A stretch of DNA of 64,000 nucleotides from Alkalibacterium gilvum (lineage in GTDB: Bacteria; Bacillota; Bacilli; Lactobacillales; Carnobacteriaceae_A), in contig NZ_FNYW01000005.1 in NCBI RefSeq assembly GCF_900109085.1, positions 1-64,000 of the forward strand. Reading direction: 5' to 3'. Below the pieces are notes generated by a model. That model saw only the letters and a list, made by a program, of their open reading frames with translations. It searched no databases and was not told where the DNA came from. The position numbers and the translations under genes were made by a program. This document shows positions 37,609-45,576 of this stretch, piece after piece (positions within the stretch are counted from its first letter, which is position 1; each line of letters opens with the position of its first letter).

Positions 37609-38046
37609 ATGTATAAACTTAAGACACAACCGACAGATAAAAGTGTAGTAGAATTCATCGAATCAGTAGAAAAAACAAAAAAGCGTGAAGATGCATATAA
37701 ATTACTGGATATTTTTTCAGAAACGACGGGAATGGAACCTAAAATGTGGGGAGAGAGTATCGTTGGTTTTGGAGCCTATCATTATAAATATAAAACAGGG
37801 CATGAAGGAGATTCTTTATTAGTAGGATTCTCTCCTCGTAAAGCCCGAATTAGCTTATATTTTCCAGCAGGCTTTGATAAACGTGATGACTTATTGAAAA
37901 ATTTTGGTAAGCATAAAACCGGAAAAGCTTGCGTATACGTCAATAAGCTAGATGATATTGACACAGACGTGCTAAAAGAATTGATTAAAGAGTCAATACG
38001 CTTTTTATCAGAATTTTATGGGGAAGAGAATATTACGAGAAAGTAA
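37609..38046 (+). CDS. DUF1801 family protein
   Basis: 145 residues. KMWGESIVGFGAYHYKYKTG and GFSPRKARISLYF are typical of DUF1801 (YdhG-like) proteins, a small alpha/beta fold of unknown function. It is cytosolic, with no signal peptide. The ribosome binding site GGGGAGAG lies 7 nt before the ATG. It is a single gene. Confidence 0.85.
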   Translation: MYKLKTQPTDKSVVEFIESVEKTKKREDAYKLLDIFSETTGMEPKMWGESIVGFGAYHYKYKTGHEGDSLLVGFSPRKARISLYFPAGFDKRDDLLKNFGKHKTGKACVYVNKLDDIDTDVLKELIKESIRFLSEFYGEENITRK

Positions 38047-38183
38047 AGATATATCACAATTGATTCTAAAATTATCTTCTGATTAGAAGGTTTGCTCAGT
38101 TGTTTTTCTGTTTATTTGAGTATGCTATAATGATGTAGCTGAAAAAGAACTTTTAACTATTAAAAATAGAGAGGAAGCCAGTA

Positions 38184-39533
38184 ATGACGTTTAAAGATGT
38201 TAGCCAATTAATTGAGAGGTCACCATTATTAAATGATGTGAAAAATAATGAAGAAGTATTTTGGAAGAATAGCATGGTATTGCCGACAAAAGAAGCGACG
38301 GCACAAATCGACTATGGCCAGGCTGAAATACTTGATGCCAAAGAGAGGCTTGAGCGCTTTGCGCCATTTATTGAATTATCATACCCTGAAACTTCAGATT
38401 TAAACGGAATCATTGAATCACCTATATCAGAAATTCCAACGATGAAAGAGTATTTGGATGATAAATTAAATGAAAAAGTCAATGGACGTTTATGGCTGAA
38501 GCGTGATGATTTGCTCCCCATTTCTGGGACAATCAAAGCAAGAGGGGCTATTTATGAAGTCCTTAAACACGCGGAAACATTGGCACTTGAACATGGCTTT
38601 TTAAAAAATACTGATGAAGATTATTCAGTATTTGCGAGCGACGAAATGAAAGACTTCTTTTCTCAATTCAATATAACTGTAGGAACAACTGGCAATCTCG
38701 GGATAAGTGTTGGTACAATGGGGCGCCAATTAGGTTTTGACGTAACTGTACACATGTCAGTTGAAGCCAAAAAATGGAAAAAAGAATACCTAAAAAATAT
38801 TGGAGTAGAGGTTATTGAGCATGACACAGATTTTTCTAAAGCTGTAGAAAAAGGACGTGCTCAATCTGAAGCGGATCCTAAAAGTTATTTTGTGGATGAT
38901 GAACACTCAGTAGATTTATTTTTAGGCTATACGGTTGGTGGCTTCCGTATGAAAGAACAAATGGAGAAGGCAGGAATCACCGTTGATGCTGACCATCCTC
39001 TATTTGTCTATCTTCCTTGTGGGATTGGTGGATCGCCTGGTGGGGTAACTTTTGGATTGAAACAGGCTTTTGGCGATAATGTCCATTGTTTCTTTGCTGA
39101 ACCGACAGAAATGCCCAGTATGATGATTGGCTTAATGACTCAAGAATATGATGCGCTATCTGTCTTTGATTTTGGCCTAGGAGGCTCAACGGTCGCAGAC
39201 GGTTTAGCTGTTCCTAGAACATCTGGCTTAGTAGCTAAAATAATGAAAACATTCTTCAGTGGCGGTTATACGCTCACGGATGACCATTTCAAGGCTTTAT
39301 TATCTAGTCTACACAGTAATGAAGACATTTTCCTTGAACCAGCAGCTGTTGCTGGCATTATTGGAGCCCATCGTTTAGCGCAATCTGAAGAAGGACAATC
39401 CTACCTACAAGAAAAGGAATTAATAGATAAAATGAGTCAAGCAACTCACCTTGCCTGGGGGACTGGCGGATCAATGGTTCCAGAAGCAGACCGAAAAGAA
39501 TTTCTTGCCGACTCTAGTCAAGCATCACTTTAA
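38184..39533 (+). CDS. dsdA: D-serine dehydratase
   Basis: 449 residues, a fold type II PLP enzyme. The Schiff-base Lys is in LLPISGTIKARGAIYEV, the phosphate-binding glycine loop is VGTTGNLGISVG, and YLPCGIGGSPGGVTFGL and THLAWGTGGSMVP complete the DsdA pattern. It converts D-serine to pyruvate and ammonia, detoxifying or catabolising D-serine. Single gene with its own terminator; no DsdC-like regulator or DsdX-like permease is adjacent. Confidence 0.93.
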   Translation: MTFKDVSQLIERSPLLNDVKNNEEVFWKNSMVLPTKEATAQIDYGQAEILDAKERLERFAPFIELSYPETSDLNGIIESPISEIPTMKEYLDDKLNEKVNGRLWLKRDDLLPISGTIKARGAIYEVLKHAETLALEHGFLKNTDEDYSVFASDEMKDFFSQFNITVGTTGNLGISVGTMGRQLGFDVTVHMSVEAKKWKKEYLKNIGVEVIEHDTDFSKAVEKGRAQSEADPKSYFVDDEHSVDLFLGYTVGGFRMKEQMEKAGITVDADHPLFVYLPCGIGGSPGGVTFGLKQAFGDNVHCFFAEPTEMPSMMIGLMTQEYDALSVFDFGLGGSTVADGLAVPRTSGLVAKIMKTFFSGGYTLTDDHFKALLSSLHSNEDIFLEPAAVAGIIGAHRLAQSEEGQSYLQEKELIDKMSQATHLAWGTGGSMVPEADRKEFLADSSQASL

Positions 39534-39561
39534 GTAGAAATTATTTAATTTTTTGTGAATC

Positions 39562-39612
39562 AAAATAACTCAGTACGCTTATCTATGGATAAAATGTGCT
39601 GGGTTATTTTCA
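39562..39612 (+). terminator. Terminator after dsdA
   Basis: AAAATAACTCAG pairs with CTGGGTTATTTT (one wobble), with a 25-nt loop that itself has little structure. Confidence 0.65.
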
Positions 39613-39792
39613 ATTTGGGTATGCTCTTTTTGAGAAAAGAACGGATATATTTAGTGAAAATACAGTTGGAATGAGATATTTTGTGAATATATTTGTTACA
39701 ATAACTTTTATCATTTCTAAAATAGTGAAAGAGACGATCAGCGCACATTACTACGTTAGAGTAACTTTTAAAATGTAATTGCAACGATTTAG

Positions 39793-39822
39793 TTGATGAA
39801 CAGAGGTTAAAAACGGTATGAT
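39793..39822 (+). promoter_or_regulatory. Promoter of the UppS-like operon
   Basis: TTGATG, 18-nt spacer, TATGAT. The remainder of the 345-nt gap after dsdA (39613-39792) is AT-rich and shows no ORF or RNA I can support. Confidence 0.5.
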
Positions 39823-39878
39823 GATACTAATAAAACTTATATAATTCCTAGTTTTAATATAAGGAGATGAGTAAAAAC

Positions 39879-40541
39879 ATGGGAAAATATAAACGTTTAC
39901 CGAAACATATTGGTGTTATTCCAGATGGAAACAGACGCTGGGCTGTAGGTAAAGGCATGAGCAAGCATGATGGATACGATTATGGTATTGGCCCTGGCAT
40001 GAAACTTTACGAAGCTTGTTTAGAACTTGGAGTGGAAGAAATGACTTATTATGGATTCACGATGGATAATGTCAAACGCCCTTCACTGCAAACGAAAGCA
40101 TTTCAGAAAGCATGTGTCGATTCTGTTAATGCTTTAAAGGAAAAAGATGCTGACCTACTTGTTTTGGGTAACACAGATTCCAAAGTCTTCCCTAAAGAGC
40201 TATTGCCTTATGCTAATAAGCGAACAAAATTTGGTGAAGGCAAAATGAAAGTAAATTTTTTAGTCAATTATGGCTGGAATTGGGACCTTAATCATGCACT
40301 AAAAGAAACAACCGAGGAGTCATCGACTGATTTTACAAAAGGAATTGCTTCAAAAGATATTTCTCGTATGGATATGATTTTAAGATGGGGCGGACGTCGT
40401 CGTTTAAGTGGGTTTCTACCGGTACAGTCGATATATTCCGATATTTACGTTTTCAATGAACTGTGGCCTGCTTATAAAGATGAGCACTTACACGAGGCTC
40501 TATCTTGGTATCAAGAAACAGATGTTACTTTAGGTGGTTAA
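39879..40541 (+). CDS. Short UppS-like cis-prenyltransferase
   Basis: 220 residues. KHIGVIPDGNRRWAVGKG corresponds to the catalytic HIAxIMDGNGRWA block of undecaprenyl diphosphate synthases. The C-terminal MILRWGGRRRLSGFLPVQS replaces the canonical IRTGGExRLSNF. This WGGRRRLSGF variant marks a divergent group distinct from the housekeeping UppS. The protein is shorter than usual (about 245). The ATG four codons upstream abuts AAGGAG, so the second ATG is preferred. It heads a short operon with a GMP-kinase-like gene and a tiny membrane protein. Prenyl product unknown. Confidence 0.75.
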   Translation: MGKYKRLPKHIGVIPDGNRRWAVGKGMSKHDGYDYGIGPGMKLYEACLELGVEEMTYYGFTMDNVKRPSLQTKAFQKACVDSVNALKEKDADLLVLGNTDSKVFPKELLPYANKRTKFGEGKMKVNFLVNYGWNWDLNHALKETTEESSTDFTKGIASKDISRMDMILRWGGRRRLSGFLPVQSIYSDIYVFNELWPAYKDEHLHEALSWYQETDVTLGG

Positions 40542-40597
40542 AGCGTACTTAAGTGAAAGTTATTAAACAAATGAGTGGAATAGAAAGAAGGGTAGTT

Positions 40598-41152
40598 ATG
40601 GAGGGAAAACGCATTATTGTCCTCGTAGGGCCAAGCGGCAGTGGAAAAACAACTTTAGGAGAAGAACTTTCGAAAAAGGGCTATCCAAAACTTGTCACGA
40701 CAACGACGCGAAACGAGCGGCAAGGTGAAATTGATGGAGTGGACTATTATTTCAGAAATAAAAAGGATTTGAATCCAGATAATTTTGTTGAACAAACGAT
40801 TTATAATGATAACCTATACGGACTCACTAAGGCAGAAGTTCAAAATGCATTAATTCAACACCCAATCGTACATGTATCCTTAGATAAGAATGGTGCTAAA
40901 GCAATGCAAACTGTTTATCCTGAAGAAACCTTTGTTGTATTCGTGCATGTTTCAGAGGAAGAAATGAAAAAACGCATGAGAGCCAGAGGAGATAAGGATA
41001 GTAAAATTTCTGAACGTATAACATTTAGCCAGACTATTGATGAATTAAAACCTCCTGAAACAGCGGACTTGATTATTGAAAATAAAGTTGTTGAAGACAG
41101 TGTGGAAAAGATATTGGGAGCACTAAGCGACGTTAACCAAAAAGCAGAGTGA
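40598..41152 (+). CDS. Guanylate kinase-like P-loop protein
   Basis: 184 residues from the ATG giving MEGKRIIVLVGPSG, 6 nt after GAAGGG. P-loop VGPSGSGKTTL, then LVTTTTRNERQGEIDGVDYY (GMP-binding region of guanylate kinases) and FVHVSEEEMKKRMRARGD (LID). It is probably a second, non-housekeeping guanylate kinase-like enzyme, since the usual gmk context (rpoZ) is absent. It sits 56 nt after the UppS-like gene on the same strand. Confidence 0.78.
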   Translation: MEGKRIIVLVGPSGSGKTTLGEELSKKGYPKLVTTTTRNERQGEIDGVDYYFRNKKDLNPDNFVEQTIYNDNLYGLTKAEVQNALIQHPIVHVSLDKNGAKAMQTVYPEETFVVFVHVSEEEMKKRMRARGDKDSKISERITFSQTIDELKPPETADLIIENKVVEDSVEKILGALSDVNQKAE

Positions 41153-41164
41153 GAAGGTTAAATT

Positions 41165-41332
41165 ATGGATATTGATCCCAAAACGATAGTTACCGTTCCA
41201 CTATTTACTTTAGTACTTTATCTATTTCTGAGTTTTATTGTTAATCTCCCTTTGTGGACTATTTGTATTCCATTGTTTATTTCCTTTATATATATCATCA
41301 TGATTATCGTTGTTGAGCTATACAAAAAATAA
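41165..41332 (+). CDS. 55-residue small membrane protein
   Basis: The frame starts MDIDPKTIVTVPLF and ends IVVELYKK. It has two hydrophobic helices (about 8-28 and 31-50) split by a short turn (VNLP). GAGAAGG lies 8 nt before the ATG, and the gene follows the GMP-kinase-like gene by 12 nt, ending at a terminator, so it is likely translated. No family recognised. Confidence 0.6.
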   Translation: MDIDPKTIVTVPLFTLVLYLFLSFIVNLPLWTICIPLFISFIYIIMIIVVELYKK

Positions 41333-41369
41333 AACACTATCGCCTTTTCAAGGGCTGATAGTGTTTTAT
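41331..41369. terminator. Bidirectional terminator
   Basis: AAAACACTAT pairs with ATAGTGTTTT with an inner GCC/GGGC stem. It serves the plus-strand trio and the convergent guaC. Confidence 0.85.
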
Positions 41370-41377
41370 TAAACAAT

Positions 41378-42409
41378 TTAATTGTTGAAATTACTTGATG
41401 CAAAGCTGTCAGGTACGTCTATACCACTTGAATTATAATTTTCACCATTCATAATGGAATTTTTAACAATGACATAATCTACTTTTCTTAAAGATTCAAT
41501 ATCATTACCGCCTGCGTAAGAAATAGAAGACTGCAGATCTTGTTTCATTTCAAGTAAAGTATCCGCTATATCGCCTTTGTATTCTGTCAGCATTTTTTTG
41601 CCTTCAACATTACGGCGTTCGCCTTTTTGATGCGAAGATGCGCTGCCAAAATATTCTTTATAGACAGTGCCGTTCACTTCAATTGTTTTTCCAGGTGATT
41701 GTTCATGTCCAGCCAAGAGAGACCCGATCATAACCATGGTTGCACCAAATCGGATAGATTTTGCGATATCTCCGTGTGTACGGATACCACCATCCGCAAT
41801 TAATGGTTTTCTTGCTGCCTTGCTACATGAAGAAAGCGCAGCGAGCTGCCATCCACCAGTACCAAAGCCAGTTTTTAATTTTGTTGTACATACTTTACCT
41901 GGTCCGATACCTACTTTTGTTGCATCAGCACCACTGTTTTCAAGCTCACGTACCGCTTCGGGCGTACCGACGTTACCTGCAATCAAGAAGGTTTCAGGAA
42001 TATGTTTTTTAACGTGTTTAATCATATCAATGACTTGGTCTGAGTGTCCATGAGCGACATCAATGGTAATATAATCAGGAACAAGATTTTCCTCAGCCAA
42101 TTCTTTGACAAAATCATATTCATAATCTTTGACGCCAAGACTGATAGAGGAAATCAGTTGTTTTTGTTTCATTGTTTTAATAAAAGACTTTCTATCGTCT
42201 TCGTTGAAACGATGCATGACATAAAAATAATTATTTTCAGCAAACCAGATGGCAAGTGCATCATCAATAACTGTCTGCATGTTTGCCGGAACTACAGGAA
42301 GGTCGAAGGTGTGGTTGCCAAGGGTTACTTGCGTGCTACACTCTGAACGACTTCTCACAATAGATTTTGCTGGAACAAGTTGTATATCTTCGTAATCAAA
42401 TACTTTCAT
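41378..42409 (-). CDS. guaC: GMP reductase
   Basis: 343 residues of the IMPDH/GMPR barrel. The catalytic Cys loop is [20 protein letters not shown], where GMPR has the KTG continuation. Other matches are [20 protein letters not shown] and the [12 protein letters not shown] phosphate and flap region. There is no CBS insert, which separates it from IMP dehydrogenase. I chose the second ATG, giving [13 protein letters not shown], 8 nt after GAGGG. It reduces GMP to IMP with NADPH in purine salvage. Upstream (42454-42486) is an AT-rich inverted repeat of unknown role; a purine riboswitch is not recognisable. Confidence 0.93.
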   Translation of the reverse strand: MKVFDYEDIQLVPAKSIVRSRSECSTQVTLGNHTFDLPVVPANMQTVIDDALAIWFAENNYFYVMHRFNEDDRKSFIKTMKQKQLISSISLGVKDYEYDFVKELAEENLVPDYITIDVAHGHSDQVIDMIKHVKKHIPETFLIAGNVGTPEAVRELENSGADATKVGIGPGKVCTTKLKTGFGTGGWQLAALSSCSKAARKPLIADGGIRTHGDIAKSIRFGATMVMIGSLLAGHEQSPGKTIEVNGTVYKEYFGSASSHQKGERRNVEGKKMLTEYKGDIADTLLEMKQDLQSSISYAGGNDIESLRKVDYVIVKNSIMNGENYNSSGIDVPDSFASSNFNN

Positions 42410-42553
42410 TTTCATATCCCTCTATTTTCTGTCTATAAAGACAAATATTTTGGGGGAAGTAAACTTTTTGGTATAAAAGTTTCCCTGACCCACTTTACTT
42501 GAATGTTATAGAGAAGTCAAAGAGAAAAAAATAAATGTGTTTTAATTGCTATT

Positions 42554-42582
42554 TTTACAAATAATAGCGAAGATTATAGTAT
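42554..42582 (+). promoter_or_regulatory. Promoter of the PAP2 gene
   Basis: TTTACA, 17-nt spacer, TAGTAT, 24 nt before the gene. Confidence 0.55.
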
Positions 42583-42606
42583 GATTTAATTGAGGAGATT
42601 GATATT

Positions 42607-43308
42607 ATGGATGAGATTAAAAAGTTTATATTAAAGTATTTTGGGACACCTAAGCGCCTTTTTGTTTTAGGCTTAGTGATGACAATCCCGTTTCTGTTAC
42701 TGGTATGGATCAGTTTTTATGATTGGGGATTCGTTGGGACACTTGATAAAAGGATTGGGACTGAGTTTTATAATGAGAGAGAATCACTCTTGGACACCTT
42801 TTTTATTTTTATTACTAGACTAGGTGATGGATCATTCATTGCGCTTTTAACTGTCGTTGTTTCTGGGTATGCTGGTTTCTTTAAAAAGAACAAGCAAATA
42901 GCTTGGTGGTATTTATTAACTGTTAGTATAGGGGCAGGCGTGTTAAATCAGGCTATGAAATTCATCTTTCAACGGGAAAGACCGACGAGTTTTGATGCAT
43001 TGATTGAACAAGGGGGTTACTCCTTCCCAAGTGGACACGCTATGGGCTCGATGATTGCCTATGGCGCGCTTCTTTTTCTAGTCATCCGCACGTACTCTAA
43101 ATGGAAAGTGATTTTACCAGCTATCCTAATCATTATCCCGCTTATTGCTTTGATAGGTATGAGTCGTATTTATTTAGGCGTGCACTATCCTTCTGATATT
43201 ATCGGTGGTTACTCTCTAGGCTTAGCTGTACTGGCTTTCAGTTTAGGCATATACAGTCTGTCTTTAACGAAAAAGGAAATAAAAAATCCGATTGAAACAA
43301 AAAAATAA
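42607..43308 (+). CDS. PAP2 family membrane phosphatase
   Basis: 233 residues with about six helices. The three phosphatase signatures are complete: KFIFQRERPTS, YSFPSGHAMGSM and SRIYLGVHYPSDIIGG. Such proteins dephosphorylate phosphatidic acid, phosphatidylglycerol phosphate or undecaprenyl diphosphate at the outer face of the membrane. Substrate is not decided by sequence. GAGGAG precedes the ATG. Confidence 0.88.
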   Translation: MDEIKKFILKYFGTPKRLFVLGLVMTIPFLLLVWISFYDWGFVGTLDKRIGTEFYNERESLLDTFFIFITRLGDGSFIALLTVVVSGYAGFFKKNKQIAWWYLLTVSIGAGVLNQAMKFIFQRERPTSFDALIEQGGYSFPSGHAMGSMIAYGALLFLVIRTYSKWKVILPAILIIIPLIALIGMSRIYLGVHYPSDIIGGYSLGLAVLAFSLGIYSLSLTKKEIKNPIETKK

Positions 43309-43320
43309 TCATAAATAAAA

Positions 43321-43357
43321 GGCCCCCTCAAGAGTAGTCACTACTTTTGAGAGGGTT
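43321..43357. terminator. Terminator between convergent PAP2 and DAO genes
   Basis: CCCTCAAGAGTAG can pair with CTACTTTTGAGAGGG allowing a small bulge, followed on the plus strand by TTAATTT. Confidence 0.6.
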
Positions 43358-44495
43358 AATTTAACTGATTTTTTTTAACATATTTATCAATAGGATAATC
43401 TTCAGGTGACAAGCGTACGTTCTCATCAAGCAATAAAGACGCAAGCGATTGACCAACAAGAGGTCCAGCGGTAAGCCCCGTTGCACCCAAACCACTCGCA
43501 GCATAGACATTTTCTAAACCTGGAATTTCTCCAAAAAAGGGTGAAAAATCAGATGTATAGGCGCGTGTGCCTGATCGAAAGGATGCAATAGAAGATGTAC
43601 TGAAATAATGAGAAAAGGTATGTGATGCTTCTTTGATCATGGAGGTTAAGGCGGATTTTTCAATTTCCAAGTCAAAGCCCTTTTCATTCTCATGGGTAGC
43701 TCCTATAACGACTGTTCCATTTTCAAAAGGTGTAATGTCTTTTTCCCCCTCAGGCATAATAACGGGCCAATTTTCAGTTTTATATCCATCAAAAGTCACT
43801 TCAACCAATTGTCCCTTTTGGGGATGAATATCTACATTGTATCCTAGAGGTTCCAATAATTCTGGTAGCCAAGCCGAGGCTGAAAGAATAACAGCATCCG
43901 CTGGATCTGTTTGGTGTCCATAATTGATGGAGTAAGTCTGATCTAAACGACCAAGGGTGACGTGTTCGTGTTTCAAAGTAGCGCCATTGTTGACGGCTTT
44001 ATCGAGCAACAGATTTACTAGTTTTTTACCATCAACACGCGCGCCTCCAGAGGCATAAAGAGCTGATTTATTTTGGGTATAAATGGGAACCAGTTCCTTG
44101 ATTTCCTGCGGTGAAAGAATAGCCAGATCCCCAATTTCTGGTGCATTTTCACGCCTTTTCAAACCGATAGCGAGCAGTTCTTCTAGTTGTTTATAATTTT
44201 TCTTGAAAAGAAGCGTTCCGACTCGTTTGTAGACGCTTGAAGGTGTGGGGGCACCAGCCATAACATCATTTAAAAAGTTAGGATAGAAAGCTGCACCTTC
44301 TTTGACCATGGTGTACCATTTTTTATTACGTCGCTTAGATAGCCAAGGGCTTATAATGCCGGCTGCAGCGGCTGTCCCTTGTCCTGTCCCTTCGTCGTAT
44401 ATCGTCAACTCGATATCACTTTCTTTACTTAATACATAGGCAGCGGATGCGCCAACGATTCCTGCACCAATTATGGTGACTTTCTTTTTATTCAT
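43356..44495 (-). CDS. FAD-dependent oxidoreductase (DAO/DadA family)
   Basis: 379 residues from the ATG giving MNKKKVTIIGAG, 8 nt after GAGG. The Rossmann FAD motif is VTIIGAGIVGASAAYVLSK, followed by the acidic residue in LTIYDEG. The second landmark is VYAASGLGATGLTAGPLVG near the C-terminus. The family includes D-amino acid dehydrogenases and glycine/sarcosine oxidases. Cytosolic or membrane-associated; electron acceptor and substrate are not decided. Single gene. Confidence 0.8.
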   Translation of the reverse strand: MNKKKVTIIGAGIVGASAAYVLSKESDIELTIYDEGTGQGTAAAAGIISPWLSKRRNKKWYTMVKEGAAFYPNFLNDVMAGAPTPSSVYKRVGTLLFKKNYKQLEELLAIGLKRRENAPEIGDLAILSPQEIKELVPIYTQNKSALYASGGARVDGKKLVNLLLDKAVNNGATLKHEHVTLGRLDQTYSINYGHQTDPADAVILSASAWLPELLEPLGYNVDIHPQKGQLVEVTFDGYKTENWPVIMPEGEKDITPFENGTVVIGATHENEKGFDLEIEKSALTSMIKEASHTFSHYFSTSSIASFRSGTRAYTSDFSPFFGEIPGLENVYAASGLGATGLTAGPLVGQSLASLLLDENVRLSPEDYPIDKYVKKNQLN

Positions 44496-44636
44496 ATACT
44501 GCACCTCTTTTACTCAATTATTTTCTATTTTAACATGAATTTAGAGACATTGAATTAATTATTGACACGAATTGAGCTTTTAACTAAGCTTAGTCTATTG
44601 ATAATGGGGACAAAGCCATTGAAAGGAGAAAAGTTT

Positions 44637-44990
44637 ATGGGGTTCTTAAATATTTTTATTATTATTTTGACGCTAGGAATTTTTTCGCTAGAGGTTGTTA
44701 GCATAATAAAGGCAAGCCAAAAAGCTTATGCATCGCCTTATGTCACAATGTTCAGAGGGGTAAAAGTTGCTACTTTGTTGAAAGAAAAAGAGGTAAAAGA
44801 CGAAAGGATTAAAAAATTCCTCATTATAAATAGTGTAGTCAAAATTTTTCTGCTTCTTGTTCTAATTACTTTATTTTTTTCTAGGCGCTTTACTGGTGAT
44901 TATGAGTTGGTTCTAAGCCTTACTGCTATAGCCATGTTCTTTCTGTCACAGTGGCTAGTTGACTGGCGTATCAAGAAAATAGTGAAATAA
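44637..44990 (+). CDS. Three-helix membrane protein of unknown function
   Basis: 117 residues from an ATG 7 nt after AAAGGAG; the upstream in-frame start is rejected for lack of a ribosome binding site. Helices lie near 3-25, 60-82 and 90-107, with a basic loop between the first two (ASQKAYASPYVT). No family recognised. It precedes the Trp leader region but is probably a separate unit. Confidence 0.6.
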   Translation: MGFLNIFIIILTLGIFSLEVVSIIKASQKAYASPYVTMFRGVKVATLLKEKEVKDERIKKFLIINSVVKIFLLLVLITLFFSRRFTGDYELVLSLTAIAMFFLSQWLVDWRIKKIVK

Positions 44991-45093
44991 ATATAGTAAA
45001 ATGAAAGGAGAAGTATGAGGTCATAAGAATTATCATCTAGATAGTTTTTAAGAAAAACATTTCTAAGAAATAAAAAAATTCAGGAGATAAGTG

Positions 45094-45122
45094 TTGACGA
45101 ATGATAAAAGAGTCTGTAGCAT
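45094..45122 (+). promoter_or_regulatory. Promoter of the tryptophan-transporter leader
   Basis: TTGACG, 17-nt spacer, TAGCAT. The predicted transcript starts about 30 nt before the leader-peptide ATG, the usual distance for an attenuator leader. Confidence 0.6.
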
Positions 45123-45159
45123 GGAATGTACATTAGAGATAAACGAGGGAGAGGTTCGC

Positions 45160-45234
45160 ATGTATACACAATCTGTTGATTCATATAAATTGAATAATGC
45201 TTGGCACAGCTGGCGCAGATCGTTGTATAGATGA
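45160..45234 (+). CDS. Trp-containing leader peptide 1
   Basis: A 24-codon mini-ORF. GAGGGAGAGG lies 5 nt before the ATG. The C-terminal half reads NAWHSWRRSLYR followed by TGA, with Trp codons at 45202 and 45211. It lies in the leader of a TrpX-type ABC transporter operon. Its end overlaps a candidate antiterminator strand, and the stop sits 14 nt before the terminator hairpin. A ribosome waiting at the first Trp codon would leave 45221-45228 free. A ribosome at the stop codon would cover it. It is therefore interpreted as a ribosome-sensed tryptophan leader peptide (inference). Confidence 0.7.
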   Translation: MYTQSVDSYKLNNAWHSWRRSLYR

Positions 45235-45299
45235 TAGAATTTTTCTTTCATAGATACAACGTTTAGATCATCTAAATTTTGTATCTATGCCGGCTTTTT
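45221..45299 (+). promoter_or_regulatory. Attenuator: competing antiterminator and terminator hairpins
   Basis: Terminator: CATAGATACAA (45249-45259) pairs perfectly with TTGTATCTATG (45279-45289), with an inner TTTAGA/TCTAAA helix and GGCTTTTTC after it. Antiterminator: CGTTGTAT (45221-45228), within the leader peptide codons, pairs with ATACAACG (45254-45261) and would break the terminator. A protector pairing TATACA (45163-45168) with TGTATA (45224-45229) completes the classical four-segment layout. Confidence 0.7.
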
Positions 45300-45322
45300 C
45301 TGATGCTTTCTTTGAATTTACG

Positions 45323-45356
45323 CCACATAGATGATAACACCATCTATGTGGTTTTT
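45323..45356 (+). terminator. Second terminator-like hairpin in the Trp leader
   Basis: CCACATAGATG pairs perfectly with CATCTATGTGG, loop ATAACAC, then TTTTTGC. It shares the ATAGATGATA sequence with the leader-peptide end and the upstream hairpin. Confidence 0.75.
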
Positions 45357-45367
45357 GCTATTTTATA

Positions 45368-45420
45368 GGCACTGACCATGATTGTATTTTTATTCATGGT
45401 TAGTGCCTTTTTATTTTATT
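45368..45420 (+). terminator. Third terminator-like hairpin in the Trp leader
   Basis: GGCACTGACCATGA pairs with TCATGGTTAGTGCC (one wobble), followed by TTTTTATTTTATT. It is the strongest of the three, and transcription of the transporter must get past it or start after it. Confidence 0.8.
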
Positions 45421-45421
45421 C

Positions 45422-45436
45422 TATTTTCTGAAAAAG
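45422..45436. promoter_or_regulatory. CodY-box-like sequence
   Basis: TATTTTCTGAAAAAG matches the CodY consensus AATTTTCWGAAAATT at 12 of 15 positions with an intact 12-base core. CodY commonly represses amino acid uptake genes. No good promoter could be assigned next to it. Confidence 0.4.
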
Positions 45437-45490
45437 AAGAAAATGGGTCGTTAAGAGTGTTACTTGTTTACATAGAAAGGAATGATGCAG

Positions 45491-45529
45491 ATGCTATCTG
45501 ACTGGGAATGGTTCACTAAAAATCAATAA
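45491..45529 (+). CDS. Trp-containing leader peptide 2
   Basis: A 12-codon mini-ORF MLSDWEWFTKNQ with AAAGGA 9 nt before the ATG; two more in-frame ATGs lie upstream but too close to the ribosome binding site. It carries two Trp codons separated by one codon and ends 47 nt before the transporter gene. No terminator follows it, so any control would be translational or by coupling. Chance occurrence cannot be excluded, but two independent W-x-W-type mini-ORFs ahead of a Trp-type transporter are unlikely to be accidental. Confidence 0.5.
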   Translation: MLSDWEWFTKNQ

Positions 45530-45576
45530 GAATATAACTAAAAAATAAAATTAAAATTTGAGAGGAATGTTTTGAA

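Noticed and set aside
39560-39784. 74-codon minus-strand frame after dsdA
   Set aside because: It covers the dsdA terminator, has no ribosome binding site and no recognisable features.
42416-42600. Purine riboswitch upstream of guaC
   Set aside because: The conserved junction sequences are missing; only an AT-rich inverted repeat is seen.
45129-45576. T-box riboswitch before the Trp transporter
   Set aside because: The conserved TGGNACCGCG T-box bulge and specifier-loop architecture are not present; the mini-ORFs and alternate hairpins explain the leader better.
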